From Methanobrevibacter woesei (GTDB lineage: Archaea > Methanobacteriota > Methanobacteria > Methanobacteriales > Methanobacteriaceae), in assembly GCF_003111605.1 (NCBI RefSeq), contig NZ_MZGU01000006.1:176240-240239 (forward strand): a DNA stretch of 64,000 nt, given 5' to 3'. The position numbers and the translations under genes are program-made. Below the pieces are notes generated by a model. The model was not told the DNA's origin. It was given only the letters and a program-made list of their open reading frames with translations, and did not search any database. Positions 49,250 through 59,438 of the stretch are shown here, piece after piece (positions within the stretch are counted from its first letter, which is position 1; the number at the start of each line of letters is the position of its first letter).

Positions 49250-49553
49250 TCTATAATCACCTTGTACAAGTTGTGACAATTCATTATCTAAGTTAATAAA
49301 AATTATTTCCTAAAAAAAGTTTATTCTAATATTTTTATAACGTTAGATATTACTAATGTAGTAGGAACACTCTTATAAAGGTTTCTAATAGAAACTTGGA
49401 GTAAAGTATATATATAATAAAAAATCCATCCCCTTTAAATAGATTAATATAAAAAAGGACTTAAAACAGTTAAAATTTAGGTAAATAAAAAAGTATAAAA
49501 AAGAATTAGGTAAAACTAAAAGAAAAAACAGCTGAAAAAAAATTAAAAAATGC
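49250..49553 (-). promoter_or_regulatory. hdrA upstream region with GTTTC-N5-GAAAC dyad
   Basis: 304 bases between hdrA and the AEC transporter end. A perfect dyad GTTTC-N5-GAAAC at 49381-49395 lies between two TATA-like elements (minus strand TTTATAAG at about 49373-49380 and a longer TATATATATA stretch at about 49408-49417). Either implies a leader of roughly 100 nt or more. No ORF seen. Confidence 0.4.
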
Positions 49554-50459
49554 CTATAATAAAGAGATAATAATAGGCAATGTAACTAGTGAAAATACAG
49601 TGTTCATCAGTATACAATCTGATGTTAAATGATAATCCAAACCATAATTAACAGCTAACATTAATGACAACATACCTGAAGGCATTGCTGCTTCAACAAT
49701 TGCAATTGTATACTCATACCCAGTAAAGTGGAAGACAGTAACAAATGCAAACATAACTATTGGGAAAATGAAAAGTTTCATTATAGATGTGAAGCAAACC
49801 ATGTCCTTATTCCATTTTAAACCACCAAGATTAATGGATAAACCTAAAGAGATCATAATTAATGGAATAGCACCATCACCTAGATAGTTAACAACATTGT
49901 CAACTACTGGACCAATCGGAATATTGTATAAATTAAATATAATACCTAAAACAACAGCCCACAATGGTGGAAAGAGCAGTATGTCTTTAACTGCAGCACG
50001 AGGAGTTCCTCCAAATTTAAGAACTAACAATAAGGATAGAATTAAAAATATAGATGTAGTACCTAAATCACAAAATATTGCTCTTAAAAATCCTGCATCT
50101 CCAAAAACACCTAAATTAACAGGATATCCCATAAATGCAGTATTTGCAATCATTACAGTAACTAAAACACTCCAAAGTCTCTTATCTTCAAATCCTAATT
50201 TTTTAAGAATAATAAATGATATTATACCAACAATAAATGAAGAACAAATAATAGCAATAGGTAGAACACCTAATTTATGAATTGCACTTAAATCTGCAGA
50301 AAAAAGTGCAGAAAAAATCATACATGGTAATAAAATATTCATTACTATTTTATTCAATGGTGTAATATCATCTTCAGATAAAAAATCAAGACGTTTTAGG
50401 ATATAACCTAAAGCAATCATTATAACAATAGATAAAATAGTAATCTCAATTTCATTCAT
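49554..50459 (-). CDS. AEC (auxin efflux carrier) family transporter
   Basis: Integral membrane protein of 301 residues with about ten transmembrane segments in two repeats. Family features are the KIVMNILLPCMIFSALFSAD stretch in the first half and PSGMLSLMLAVNYGLD in the second. AEC members move organic acids such as malate, or auxin in plants; the substrate here is unknown. RBS AAGGG lies before the ATG. It is monocistronic, lying between hdrA and radA on the same strand. Confidence 0.85.
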   Translation of the reverse strand: MNEIEITILSIVIMIALGYILKRLDFLSEDDITPLNKIVMNILLPCMIFSALFSADLSAIHKLGVLPIAIICSSFIVGIISFIILKKLGFEDKRLWSVLVTVMIANTAFMGYPVNLGVFGDAGFLRAIFCDLGTTSIFLILSLLLVLKFGGTPRAAVKDILLFPPLWAVVLGIIFNLYNIPIGPVVDNVVNYLGDGAIPLIMISLGLSINLGGLKWNKDMVCFTSIMKLFIFPIVMFAFVTVFHFTGYEYTIAIVEAAMPSGMLSLMLAVNYGLDYHLTSDCILMNTVFSLVTLPIIISLL

Positions 50460-50557
50460 AAAAAACCCTTTACAAAATTAATTTACAATTAATATTATGT
50501 AATGGGTAGTATATAAAAAATTTGTATAAAAGAAAAAAAAGAAGAAATATTGAAGAA

Positions 50558-51493
50558 TTAATCTACAATACCATCACTAGTAATTTTAAAGACACATTCA
50601 CCTTCTGGAAGGTGAGGGCTGTCTACTAAACGAGCAATTCTTTTACCAGCAAGCCCTTTTTTGAGCCAAATCCTATAAGTAGAAGCATGCCCTAAAACAT
50701 GCCCCCCAATAGCTTTTGTAGGACTTCCAAAGAATGCATCAGGTTTAGCTTGAACTTGGTTTGTTATGAAAACTGCAACATTATAGGTATTAGCTATTTG
50801 TTGAAGAGCATGTAAATGTTGATTTAATTTCTGTTGTCTTACAGCTAAAGATTCCCTACCAACATATTCTGCTCTGAAATGAGCCATAAGAGAATCAACA
50901 ATAACTAATTTAATATTATTACCTTGTTGGATTAATTCATTGATGCTTTCAGCCATTAAGATTTGATGAGAAGAATTGAAAGCACGAGCAATATGAATAT
51001 TACTTAAAACTTCTTCATGATCTAATTCAAAACCATCAGCAATTTGAATAATCCTTTCTGGACGGAAAGTGTTTTCAGTATCAATAAATACACATTGTCC
51101 TTCAAGACCACCTTGTTCAATAGGTAATTGGACAGTAACAGCTAATTCATGAGAAATCTGACTCTTACCAGAACCGAACTCACCAAATACTTCAGTAATA
51201 GATTGAGTTTCAATTCCACCACCAATTAAATCATTGAATCCTTGACTTCCAACAGATATACGGCCAACTTCTTTTCTTCTTTCAGAAACATCTAAAGCTG
51301 TTTCAAATCCTATTTTTTCAGATTTACGAGCTGCTTCAATAACTTTTTCAGCTACACCTTCACCAATTTCGGCTTTTACAGCTAATTCTTTAGCAGTAGC
51401 AGTAGCTAATCTCATCATATCTGCAAAACCAGCATCTCTAAGTTTTTCTGCAGTTTTTTCACCAACACTTGGTAAATCTTCTAATTCCACCAT
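50558..51493 (-). CDS. radA: DNA repair and recombination protein RadA
   Basis: Archaeal RecA/Rad51-type recombinase that forms filaments on single-stranded DNA and does strand exchange. 311 residues. The N-terminal helix-hairpin-helix domain has [16 protein letters not shown]. The ATPase core has Walker [10 protein letters not shown], Walker [11 protein letters not shown] in the form [17 protein letters not shown], and the DNA-binding loop region [11 protein letters not shown]. The ATG at 51493 is preferred, with AAGGAATGATT upstream. It starts 12 bp after the RPA gene, so recombinase and ssDNA-binding protein are coexpressed. Confidence 0.95.
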   Translation of the reverse strand: MVELEDLPSVGEKTAEKLRDAGFADMMRLATATAKELAVKAEIGEGVAEKVIEAARKSEKIGFETALDVSERRKEVGRISVGSQGFNDLIGGGIETQSITEVFGEFGSGKSQISHELAVTVQLPIEQGGLEGQCVFIDTENTFRPERIIQIADGFELDHEEVLSNIHIARAFNSSHQILMAESINELIQQGNNIKLVIVDSLMAHFRAEYVGRESLAVRQQKLNQHLHALQQIANTYNVAVFITNQVQAKPDAFFGSPTKAIGGHVLGHASTYRIWLKKGLAGKRIARLVDSPHLPEGECVFKITSDGIVD

Positions 51494-51505
51494 AATAATC
51501 ATTCC

Positions 51506-53896
51506 TTAGTAATATTTATCTAAAATTTTTTTAGGACTAAGTCTAACTTCCTCATTATATTCATCAAATCTAACATTGGCAATAACTTCCATAGTCATTC
51601 CACTTAAATCATCAAGTTTTCCTTCAAATATTCCAACACCTTCTTCTTCAACATAGCTAATAATTTCCTCTTTATCCATTTCAAGAAGTTCTTCAACTAA
51701 ATTATCAAAGAAAGTGATTTGTACCTCCCCAGTATCATCTTCAAATCTTCCAGAAAGCATTAAAAGATAATTAGGTTCATCAATAACATCTCCACAGAAA
51801 CTACAAACTGCACCATCATCATTTTCAGAATCAGGTTCTAATCTATTTCCACAGCTAGGACATTTAGCAAGAAGTATATTGTTTGAAGGGTCTTTAAATA
51901 CTCCAGTTATGCGGACATTACGATCATCATCTTCAAGAGCATTAATTTCTTTTTGTGGGTAAATAGTTTCTCTTAATTCATCAGGAGTTGGTAAAGAGTC
52001 AATTTCTTCATCAGAAGGGTCAAGAATAGAAGTGTTTCTTGTAGTTCCTAATTCAAGATGATCTTCATTATATAAAACTCTTGGATTTTCAAGTTTGATA
52101 GGGTCATCAACTTCCAAAGGCATTTCAGCATTATCATCCCACAATGCAAGACGAATAGAACCAGTAGCATCAGCTATTTCAATGTTTCTAACAACCCCTC
52201 TAGAACCATCATCTCTTTCAAATTCACGAGGATCATAAACCTCTATAATCCTTGCAATAACTTTAATATCTCTATCATATTCATCTAATTCATCAATACT
52301 TTTATAAGTGTAAATATCTTCTTCAAGTTCTTCAAAAGATGGAATATTATATTTTGCAGCTATTTCTTCATCTAATTCAATGATTCTAGAAGAAGCGCCA
52401 ACATTTAAGCTAACATCCATTTCTCCAAGTCTTGTTCTGGCATTTTCAATTAAATAGATTTTACCTAATTTATAATTGTCAGAAGCCTTATCACCCCATA
52501 AAGCTAATTCAGCTTTACCAGTTCCATCTGCAAGTAAAATTGAACGTACTACGCCAAAGTTACCATCATCTCTTTCAAATTCCCTAGCTTCATGAATTAC
52601 CATCATTCTTCCAATAACATCTCTTTCTAATCCATCATCATCAGATTCCTGGATATATTCAAGAGTTACAGGATGTAAAGATGATTTAATCTCTTCAAAA
52701 ATAGCTAAACGTTCTTCATCAACAGGAGGATTTAAAACAATCTGAGTATTCCAATTGGTATTAATAGAATAACCGCTTACTGTATATTCATCAGACCTTT
52801 CAGTACAATCAATGATTTTTACAATGTCTCCTTTATTTAAATCAATTTCAACATCATCTCCCCAAAGAGTAACCCTAATTTCACCAGTACCATCAGCTAT
52901 TGAGAATGACCTTAATTTACCTTCACTACCATCATTACTTCTTATAAATGTTTTAACATCCTGAAGTTTTGTTACAACACCTAAAACAGTTATATTTTGC
53001 ATTTCTTGATAGTCACCAATAGGAGTGATATTTTCTTCAAAATCAGGAACATCAAAATCTCCTTTAATTATTCTTCCATCCCAATGAGTTAAAGAGATTC
53101 CATCTCTGTTTTCTCTTGGAACAGCACCTACAATTTTAATAGTGTCTCCATCATGAAGCTCTAAAGAATCAATTAAGTCAACATTCTTATTCCATAAAGT
53201 ATAAGAGATTTTTCCAGTGCTATCTTGAAGTTCTAAAGATGCAACTTTACCTTCCCTTCCATTTTTCTCATAAGAACGAATATTAGGGATTTTGATAATT
53301 CTAGCAATGATATTATAAGTAACATCTTCTGCAAATTCAATATCTTCAATATTAGTTATTACTTCATTGTATTTTGGGAAGTTAGGACACTCCTCTTCAG
53401 TTAAACGTTTAACAGTAGATCTGCGTTTTAAACTACCTTCAAGGCCAGAATATCCTTTTCTAATATCAATATCAATAATTTTAATAAGGTCTCCTTCGTT
53501 GTATTCTTTTAAAAGTCTAATGTTTTCAGTCCAAAAAACAACTTTAATAGAACCAGTATCATCAGCAATTGTTAAATTACAAAGTTTACCATCCTTATTT
53601 TTACTTTGGAATGATTTAGGATTAGACATCTGCATAATCCTACCAGCAATATTTACATCCCTACGTTGATCTAACAATTCATCAATTTTAATAATGTCAC
53701 TGTCTTCATCACTAGTAATCTGATCAACATCTTGTTCAGAGGATAATTTACCAATTATCATCTCAGCAGCAGACATTTCATTATAAAAAGGATTATCTTC
53801 ATTTTCTTCCATTAATAATTCAATTTTTTTAAGGAAGTCTTCTTCAGAAATTTTATCTTTGACTTTTTCATATTCATTTCTTAAATTTTCTTCCAT
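51506..53896 (-). CDS. rpa: Single-stranded DNA-binding protein RPA, multi-OB type
   Basis: About 797 residues. Five tandem OB folds are marked by the repeating strand motif ADxTGxIxxxLW: IADDTGSIKVVFW, LQDSTGKISYTLW, IADGTGEIRVTLW, LADGTGKAELALW and IADATGSIRLALW. A final OB fold (DDTGEVQITFF) follows a zinc finger CPSC...CSFC. This single-polypeptide layout suits Methanobacteriales-type RPA. It coats ssDNA in replication, repair and recombination. The ATG at 53896 follows GAGGGG; the in-frame upstream start overlaps it. It is operonic with radA. Confidence 0.93.
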   Translation of the reverse strand: MEENLRNEYEKVKDKISEEDFLKKIELLMEENEDNPFYNEMSAAEMIIGKLSSEQDVDQITSDEDSDIIKIDELLDQRRDVNIAGRIMQMSNPKSFQSKNKDGKLCNLTIADDTGSIKVVFWTENIRLLKEYNEGDLIKIIDIDIRKGYSGLEGSLKRRSTVKRLTEEECPNFPKYNEVITNIEDIEFAEDVTYNIIARIIKIPNIRSYEKNGREGKVASLELQDSTGKISYTLWNKNVDLIDSLELHDGDTIKIVGAVPRENRDGISLTHWDGRIIKGDFDVPDFEENITPIGDYQEMQNITVLGVVTKLQDVKTFIRSNDGSEGKLRSFSIADGTGEIRVTLWGDDVEIDLNKGDIVKIIDCTERSDEYTVSGYSINTNWNTQIVLNPPVDEERLAIFEEIKSSLHPVTLEYIQESDDDGLERDVIGRMMVIHEAREFERDDGNFGVVRSILLADGTGKAELALWGDKASDNYKLGKIYLIENARTRLGEMDVSLNVGASSRIIELDEEIAAKYNIPSFEELEEDIYTYKSIDELDEYDRDIKVIARIIEVYDPREFERDDGSRGVVRNIEIADATGSIRLALWDDNAEMPLEVDDPIKLENPRVLYNEDHLELGTTRNTSILDPSDEEIDSLPTPDELRETIYPQKEINALEDDDRNVRITGVFKDPSNNILLAKCPSCGNRLEPDSENDDGAVCSFCGDVIDEPNYLLMLSGRFEDDTGEVQITFFDNLVEELLEMDKEEIISYVEEEGVGIFEGKLDDLSGMTMEVIANVRFDEYNEEVRLSPKKILDKYY

Positions 53897-54081
53897 ACCA
53901 AAACCCCTCATTGTAAGTTAATTATAATTTTAACTATGTGAGTATATAAATTATAAGTGACCCCATTTGAAAACTAATTTATTAAAAAAAATTTTATTTT
54001 TATAGACTAAAATTAGTAGATATTAGTTAATAAATTTTAATTAAAGGCATAAAAATGAAAAAATGAAAATGTGTTAAAGAA

Positions 54082-55485
54082 TCAATAAGCATTAGGATTC
54101 TTTTTTAAAGCTGTTTTAATCATTATTCCTAAGTCTAAACCCATATGCCAGTTTTCTACATACTCAATATCATATTTTATACGTTTTTTAATTGAAGTAT
54201 TTCCACGGCATCCATGGATTTGAGCCCATCCTGTTAAACCGGGTTTTACTTGATGTTTAATCATGTATTTTGGAATTGTTTCTTTAAAATCTTCAACAAA
54301 GTAAGGTCTTTCAGGTCTAGGACCAACAACACTCATATCTCCTTTTAAAACATTGAAAAATTGAGGAAGTTCGTCAATACTATTTTTTCTAATGAATGAA
54401 CCAATTTTTGTTTTCCTAGGGTCATCTTCAGTTGTCCATTCAGATTTTTCCTCATTAGGATCCTGAACTTTCATACTCCTAAATTTATACATTGTAAAAG
54501 GTTCACCATGATATCCAATTCTTTCCTGTTTAAATATAATTGGTCCTTTAGAAGTTAACTTGATTAAAATAGCTGTAATAATCATTATTGGAGAAGTAAT
54601 AATAATAGCTATAATAGCAACTGTATAATCAGTAATTCCTTTTAAGAGTTTGTTGAAACTGTCATCTAATGGAACATATCTGATGTTAATAATCGGTAAA
54701 TCTTCAATCATGTCCACAGATGGTCTTGCTGGGAAATATTTATAGTAATCAGGAATAATCTCTGCTTTTATCCCTACTTTTTCACAGCTATTTACCAATC
54801 CATCAATACGATAATAATATTTTAAAGGAATAGCTAAAACAACACGGTCAAATGTGTTTTTTTCTAAAATATCATCTAAATCATTAAATGAACCAATAAT
54901 CTTACTGCCTTCAATTTCCATCCCTACCCTATTGGCACGCCCTAAAAAACCTGCAACTGAAAAACCAAGGTATGGATTATTTCTTATTTTTCTTGCAAAG
55001 TTAAAAGCCAGTTCATTATCACCAACAACAAGAATATGCTTTAAATTCTTATTATTGGAACGTAAATGTCTTAATGCACTTCTAACAATAAATCTTTCAA
55101 CAATACCAAAAAATGCTCCAACAAATGCTAAAAGAAATAGCATAATCCTTGAAAAGTTTGGTTGATTTATAATAAATAAAATAGCTACAAGAACTACAAA
55201 GGCAACAATATTAACCTTTATTATCTGAGTAGCCTCATTAAATATAGTTTTATGAGTCCTAAATGGCTTATATAAACCAAAAGAAAAATACAAAATCAAA
55301 TAAGTCGGTAAAACAGCAAGAACTAAAAAAAGAGCATATTGTTCAAAACCTAAATGCCCCCCAATAGGTCCAAAAAGAGTTGTTTTAAATCTAAGCCACC
55401 ATGCACACAACAATGATACACATATAACAAATGCATCTAAAACAACAAAAGCTGCATTTAATACTCTCTGATTTTGTTTAATCAT
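54082..55485 (-). CDS. Polyprenyl glycosylphosphotransferase (WbaP/CpsE-like initiating sugar transferase)
   Basis: Transfers a sugar-1-phosphate to a polyprenyl phosphate, the first step of surface polysaccharide assembly. 467 residues. Four to five N-terminal transmembrane helices (to about residue 130), a CoA-binding-like domain (LVVGDNELAFNFARKI), one more helix at about 275-300, then the bacterial sugar transferase domain with KFRSMKVQDPNEE, SIDELPQFFNVLKGDMSVVG and PGLTGWAQIHG. RBS AGGAG. It is last in the surface-polymer cluster and closest in sequence type to bacterial capsule enzymes. Confidence 0.9.
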   Translation of the reverse strand: MIKQNQRVLNAAFVVLDAFVICVSLLCAWWLRFKTTLFGPIGGHLGFEQYALFLVLAVLPTYLILYFSFGLYKPFRTHKTIFNEATQIIKVNIVAFVVLVAILFIINQPNFSRIMLFLLAFVGAFFGIVERFIVRSALRHLRSNNKNLKHILVVGDNELAFNFARKIRNNPYLGFSVAGFLGRANRVGMEIEGSKIIGSFNDLDDILEKNTFDRVVLAIPLKYYYRIDGLVNSCEKVGIKAEIIPDYYKYFPARPSVDMIEDLPIINIRYVPLDDSFNKLLKGITDYTVAIIAIIITSPIMIITAILIKLTSKGPIIFKQERIGYHGEPFTMYKFRSMKVQDPNEEKSEWTTEDDPRKTKIGSFIRKNSIDELPQFFNVLKGDMSVVGPRPERPYFVEDFKETIPKYMIKHQVKPGLTGWAQIHGCRGNTSIKKRIKYDIEYVENWHMGLDLGIMIKTALKKNPNAY

Positions 55486-55544
55486 AGGAATCTCCTAAAA
55501 ATCGTTGTGTAATTTTTTAGCTTTAATGATATATATAATTTACA

Positions 55545-56402
55545 TTATTTGCCTTTAAATAAGTTTAAAAACAGTTTTAAAATACATAAAATAACTATAC
55601 CTAGATAAACTAAGCCATTAATAAAAAATGAATTGTTATTAGCCAAGTGTTTCTTATAATAAATATACATAGCCCTATAAAATTCATAGATTAATTTTGA
55701 TTTCTGTTTTTTGCTGCTGGCTCCTTTATAATGAATTATTTTAGATTTACCAAAGTATACAATTTTCCAACCTGCTTTTTTTATACGATAGCACAAGTCA
55801 ATATCTTCACCATACATGAAAAAGGTTTCATCAAGCCCTCCACCAATATCTTCCAATGCAATTTTACGTATAAACATAAAAGCACCAGTTAAACAGTCAA
55901 TTTCATAAATTCCATCATCATCAAGTTCATCAAGATTATAATTATCATTTTTATTCTTTGTAGGAATATGAAAGAGCCTGTAAAAAGCATTTTGAGGATT
56001 TGGAAAACTGCGTCTGCAGGCTTTATCCAATTCTCCAGATTCCAGAAGAACCTGACATCCAGTAGCACCAACATCTTTGTTTTCTTCCATGTAATTATAA
56101 ATTTTATCTAAAGAGTCATCTAAAACAACAGTGTCAGAGTTTAAAAGAAGAACATATTTACCTTTAGCTTTTTTAATAGCTAAATTATTACCTGCTGCAA
56201 ACCCATTATTCTCTTTCGAAGCTATGAATTTTACTTTATCTTTGAAATCTTTTTGAAGTTTAACTAAACTGTCATCTTTAGATGCATTATCCACTACAAT
56301 TACTTCATAGCTAAAGGAATGAGGCTTATCTATAATAGAGTTAATAGTGTCCTTTGTTAATTGATAAGTTTGATAATTTATAATAATTATTGAGCAGTCC
56401 AT
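55545..56402 (-). CDS. Family 2 glycosyltransferase (rhamnosyltransferase-like)
   Basis: 285 residues. GT-A fold: nucleotide-binding SIIIINYQTYQLT at the start, VVDNASKDDS, the DXD-type metal site LLNSDTVVLDD, and the acceptor-site motif FFMYGEDIDLCYRIKKAGW. A C-terminal hydrophobic helix may anchor it to the membrane. The GEDIDLC form is common in dTDP-rhamnosyl transferases, so a deoxysugar donor is possible. It follows the next upstream GT by 6 bp. Confidence 0.85.
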   Translation of the reverse strand: MDCSIIIINYQTYQLTKDTINSIIDKPHSFSYEVIVVDNASKDDSLVKLQKDFKDKVKFIASKENNGFAAGNNLAIKKAKGKYVLLLNSDTVVLDDSLDKIYNYMEENKDVGATGCQVLLESGELDKACRRSFPNPQNAFYRLFHIPTKNKNDNYNLDELDDDGIYEIDCLTGAFMFIRKIALEDIGGGLDETFFMYGEDIDLCYRIKKAGWKIVYFGKSKIIHYKGASSKKQKSKLIYEFYRAMYIYYKKHLANNNSFFINGLVYLGIVILCILKLFLNLFKGK

Positions 56403-56408
56403 GTTATC

Positions 56409-57374
56409 CTATCTTTTTAAAAGTTTAAATGTGTTTTTAATTAGTTCATATTCGATTTTAAAGTAATTTTTCCAGTTTTTAGATTTGAATTCGACTTTTT
56501 TAATTTTATTTCTTGTTTTTAAACCCTCTTTAAGACCTTCTAAATAAATAGGGCCAAAACCTTTCTTTAAAAAGAATAGATATTTTATTAAAAAGCCTAA
56601 AAATAAAAATAAAATATTAACAATCTTTTGAAGTGTTGGAAGATTCTTGTAAACAACCAAAACATTATTACGGGCAGCTAATCTTACTTTAAATTCATTA
56701 TATTGGCTTCCAGTAGTTGCACTTCCTATATGGTAAACAATTGCATTTGGACAGAACAGGTTTTTATAACCATTAATTCTTGCCCTATAACCTAAATCAA
56801 CATCTTCCATATAAGCAAAAAATTCACTGTCAAATCCACCCAATTCTTCAAGTAAATCTTTCCTATACAATGCAGCTCCTGCACATGATGAAAAAACCTC
56901 TGAAACTTCAATAAACTTGTTTAAATTCTGATTATTTCCTCTTTTTTTAGTATAAGCAAGTAAAGTATAATCATCACCTGCATCATCAATTAATTCAGGG
57001 TTATTAAACTGAACCATTTTAGAAGATACTGAAAATATCCTCTCCTCAGTATTTAAAAGATTTAATAACTCTAAAATAGCTGATTTTTCAACAACGGTAT
57101 CATTATTTAAAGAAAAGATGTAATCATAACGGGCTTTTGAGATTCCTTGATTTACTGCCTCTGCAAATCCTAAATTTTGACTATTTTCAATTAGAACAAT
57201 TGGAAAATCTACCTTTTCACGGTAATTTCTAATAAATTCCTGACTGCCATCCCTAGATCCATTATCTACAATGATTACCTCACCAATTTCATTGGAATTT
57301 TTAATTAAGGATTCAAAGTAGGCATATAAAAAATCTTTTCCATTATAATTAGGAGTTACTACAGAAACTTTCAT
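56409..57374 (-). CDS. Family 2 glycosyltransferase
   Basis: About 321 residues. GT-A motifs are VSVVTPNYNGKDFL, VDNGSRDGSQEF, SLNNDTVVEKSA (DXD site) and FAYMEDVDLGYRARINGY. A hydrophobic stretch near residues 255-275 may contact the membrane. It resembles the neighbouring gene at 55.5 kb in motif pattern, suggesting old duplication. The start at 57374 is preferred; the frame extends back three codons to overlap the upstream gene. Donor and acceptor unknown. Confidence 0.85.
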   Translation of the reverse strand: MKVSVVTPNYNGKDFLYAYFESLIKNSNEIGEVIIVDNGSRDGSQEFIRNYREKVDFPIVLIENSQNLGFAEAVNQGISKARYDYIFSLNNDTVVEKSAILELLNLLNTEERIFSVSSKMVQFNNPELIDDAGDDYTLLAYTKKRGNNQNLNKFIEVSEVFSSCAGAALYRKDLLEELGGFDSEFFAYMEDVDLGYRARINGYKNLFCPNAIVYHIGSATTGSQYNEFKVRLAARNNVLVVYKNLPTLQKIVNILFLFLGFLIKYLFFLKKGFGPIYLEGLKEGLKTRNKIKKVEFKSKNWKNYFKIEYELIKNTFKLLKR

Positions 57375-57379
57375 AGAAA

Positions 57380-58342
57380 TCATATACTCTTTTTAAATTT
57401 CATCCACATTTTATAATATATTTTAGGATTTAATAAGAATAGCTTTATTTTTAGTGAAAATTTAAAATTTCCTTTAAACTGAGATAGTTTATTAAATAAA
57501 TTCAGTTCCTTCATTTTCAGCACTACATCATCAAAAGAGTATCCATTATAAAAGAAATAGTTCATATTTCCAAAAATAGCTCTGGGAATCCTATTATGTA
57601 TTATTTCATCAGCTAGATTATCATATCCTCTATTTTTATAATAATCTACAATATTATCAAGTGTTTCAACAAAATTGAATCTTTTAAACTCTGCAGTTGA
57701 AGTAGCTGAGCCTTCATGCTGCAAATAGAAATAAGTTGCTTCACTGCAAACTCCAACAGTTTTTCCATGAATTAAAGCTTTAAGTGCAAATTCTGTGTCT
57801 TCCCCATAGATTACATCAGTGCTGAACTTAATGTTATTCTCTTTAATTAAGTTGGAAGGATAAATTAATTGACAAAAACTAAAAGGAAAAGTCATATTAA
57901 GTTCTAATTTAATTAACTCTTCACAGGACATTTCATTAGCTAATGTATAATCTTCAGTTAGGTGTTCTCCTTTTGAATTTACCTTAAACATCTTAGTTAA
58001 TGCAAAATCATGGTTTTTAACAGCATTATAAAGGCAGTTGATATGATTTGGAGAAATATAATCATCATCATCTACAAAAATGAAATATTCGCCCCTGGCA
58101 ACTTCCATTCCAGTATTACGTGCTGCACTTACCCCTTTATTTCTTTGATAAACCAATTTATAAGCTACTGGAGATTTTGATAAGATTTCCTGTGCTTTTT
58201 CAAGACCATCATCATCAGATCCATCATCAACAATTATTATCTCATAATCTTGAAAGTTTTGATTAATTAAAGATATAATTGTTTTTTCAATATGCGCTGA
58301 AGCATTAAAAAGAGGCACAATAACACTAACTTTAATATCCAT
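57380..58342 (-). CDS. Family 2 glycosyltransferase (WcaA-like)
   Basis: 320 residues. N-terminal VSVIVPLFNASAHIEKTI, IIVDDGSDDDG, KGVSAARNTGMEVARGEYFI and DXD site FVDDDDYISP. The C-terminal helical part (with YGEDTEFALKALIHG) is typical of enzymes that decorate capsule or teichoic-type polymers. RBS GGAGG precedes the ATG. It lies 2 bp after the glycerophosphotransferase-like gene. Confidence 0.85.
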   Translation of the reverse strand: MDIKVSVIVPLFNASAHIEKTIISLINQNFQDYEIIIVDDGSDDDGLEKAQEILSKSPVAYKLVYQRNKGVSAARNTGMEVARGEYFIFVDDDDYISPNHINCLYNAVKNHDFALTKMFKVNSKGEHLTEDYTLANEMSCEELIKLELNMTFPFSFCQLIYPSNLIKENNIKFSTDVIYGEDTEFALKALIHGKTVGVCSEATYFYLQHEGSATSTAEFKRFNFVETLDNIVDYYKNRGYDNLADEIIHNRIPRAIFGNMNYFFYNGYSFDDVVLKMKELNLFNKLSQFKGNFKFSLKIKLFLLNPKIYYKMWMKFKKSI

Positions 58343-58344
58343 AG

Positions 58345-59430
58345 TTATTCCTCCAATATAAAATCAACAATCCTTTTTGAAGAGTTTCCATCCAGGTAAT
58401 CAAATTGCATTTTTAAAAATGAATTATGCTTTTCAGTATTATAACTTCCTTCTTTAATTAATTTAATTAGCTCATCATCAGTTTTAACAATATCTCCCGG
58501 AACATTACTTTCAAAATCATAGTAAAATCCACGGTCTTTAGTTAAATATCTATCATAATCATAAGTGAAAAATATAATTGGCTTATTCAATAATGCAAAT
58601 TCAATCATAATAGATGAATAATCAGTTATTAATAAATCAGAGATTAACATTAATTCCTGTTCATTTTTATAGCCACTTACATCAATAAAATCAGCTTTTG
58701 TGTCAATATCTCCTTTAAAAAATTGATTGATTTTTGGATGTAATCTTAAAGCAAGAACATATTCCTCTGAAAGATCATTGTTAAATTTTTCCAAATTCAA
58801 ATAGTTGAAAACATTATTATCCTCTTCATTATCCCTAAATGTAGGAGCATATAAGAGGATTTTCTTATTTTTAGCTATAGGATATCTCTCATCAAAATTC
58901 TCTCTCAACTTTTTGATGTCTTTATCTTCAAAGTAATAGTCAGTTCTTGGAATTCCAAAAGATTTTATTTTATTTTCATCTATTCTAAAAGCATCCCTGT
59001 AAAAGCCCTTAATATTTTCAGAGGTGATGAATAGATAATCTGTTTTCTTGCTTGCTTTAGCTATAACAGCTATTTCTTCTTTATTATCACTTGAAGAAGC
59101 TGCAAATTTTTTAAAAGCACCAGGGGCATGCCAAAGCTGGAAAATTTTAGAATCCTTATTAAAATTCATAAATGCAATAGCTAAAAAATTATCATTTAGG
59201 AAAATATACTTTGATTTGGCAAGTTTTTTTATATTGGAAATAGATAAGCTATTTTTATTGAAAAAAACAAAATCAAAATCTCCTCTTTTAGAAAATTCTC
59301 TTTTAATATATTGAAAATTTCCCTTAAAGGAATTTTTATCATCTACAACAAATGCTATTTGATTATCATTAACCTTAGACTTTGAAAAAAGATTAAAAAT
59401 AAATCCAAATATTTTGTGTTTAAAGTACAT
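58345..59430 (-). CDS. CDP-glycerol:poly(glycerophosphate) glycerophosphotransferase family
   Basis: 361 residues of the TagB/TagF family, which builds polyol-phosphate chains of teichoic acids from CDP-glycerol or CDP-ribitol. Diagnostic segments are LWHAPGAFKKF, ILLYAPTFRDNEED, LRLHPKINQFF and LLITDYSSIMIEFALLNKPI, with TKDRGFYYDFE near the end. The two family histidines are present. The ATG at 59430 is preferred over the TTG two codons earlier. It stands next to the ABC exporter genes, as tagF-type genes do in Firmicutes. A polyol-phosphate surface polymer in this archaeon is inferred. Confidence 0.85.
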   Translation of the reverse strand: MYFKHKIFGFIFNLFSKSKVNDNQIAFVVDDKNSFKGNFQYIKREFSKRGDFDFVFFNKNSLSISNIKKLAKSKYIFLNDNFLAIAFMNFNKDSKIFQLWHAPGAFKKFAASSSDNKEEIAVIAKASKKTDYLFITSENIKGFYRDAFRIDENKIKSFGIPRTDYYFEDKDIKKLRENFDERYPIAKNKKILLYAPTFRDNEEDNNVFNYLNLEKFNNDLSEEYVLALRLHPKINQFFKGDIDTKADFIDVSGYKNEQELMLISDLLITDYSSIMIEFALLNKPIIFFTYDYDRYLTKDRGFYYDFESNVPGDIVKTDDELIKLIKEGSYNTEKHNSFLKMQFDYLDGNSSKRIVDFILEE

Positions 59431-59438
59431 ATACAATC

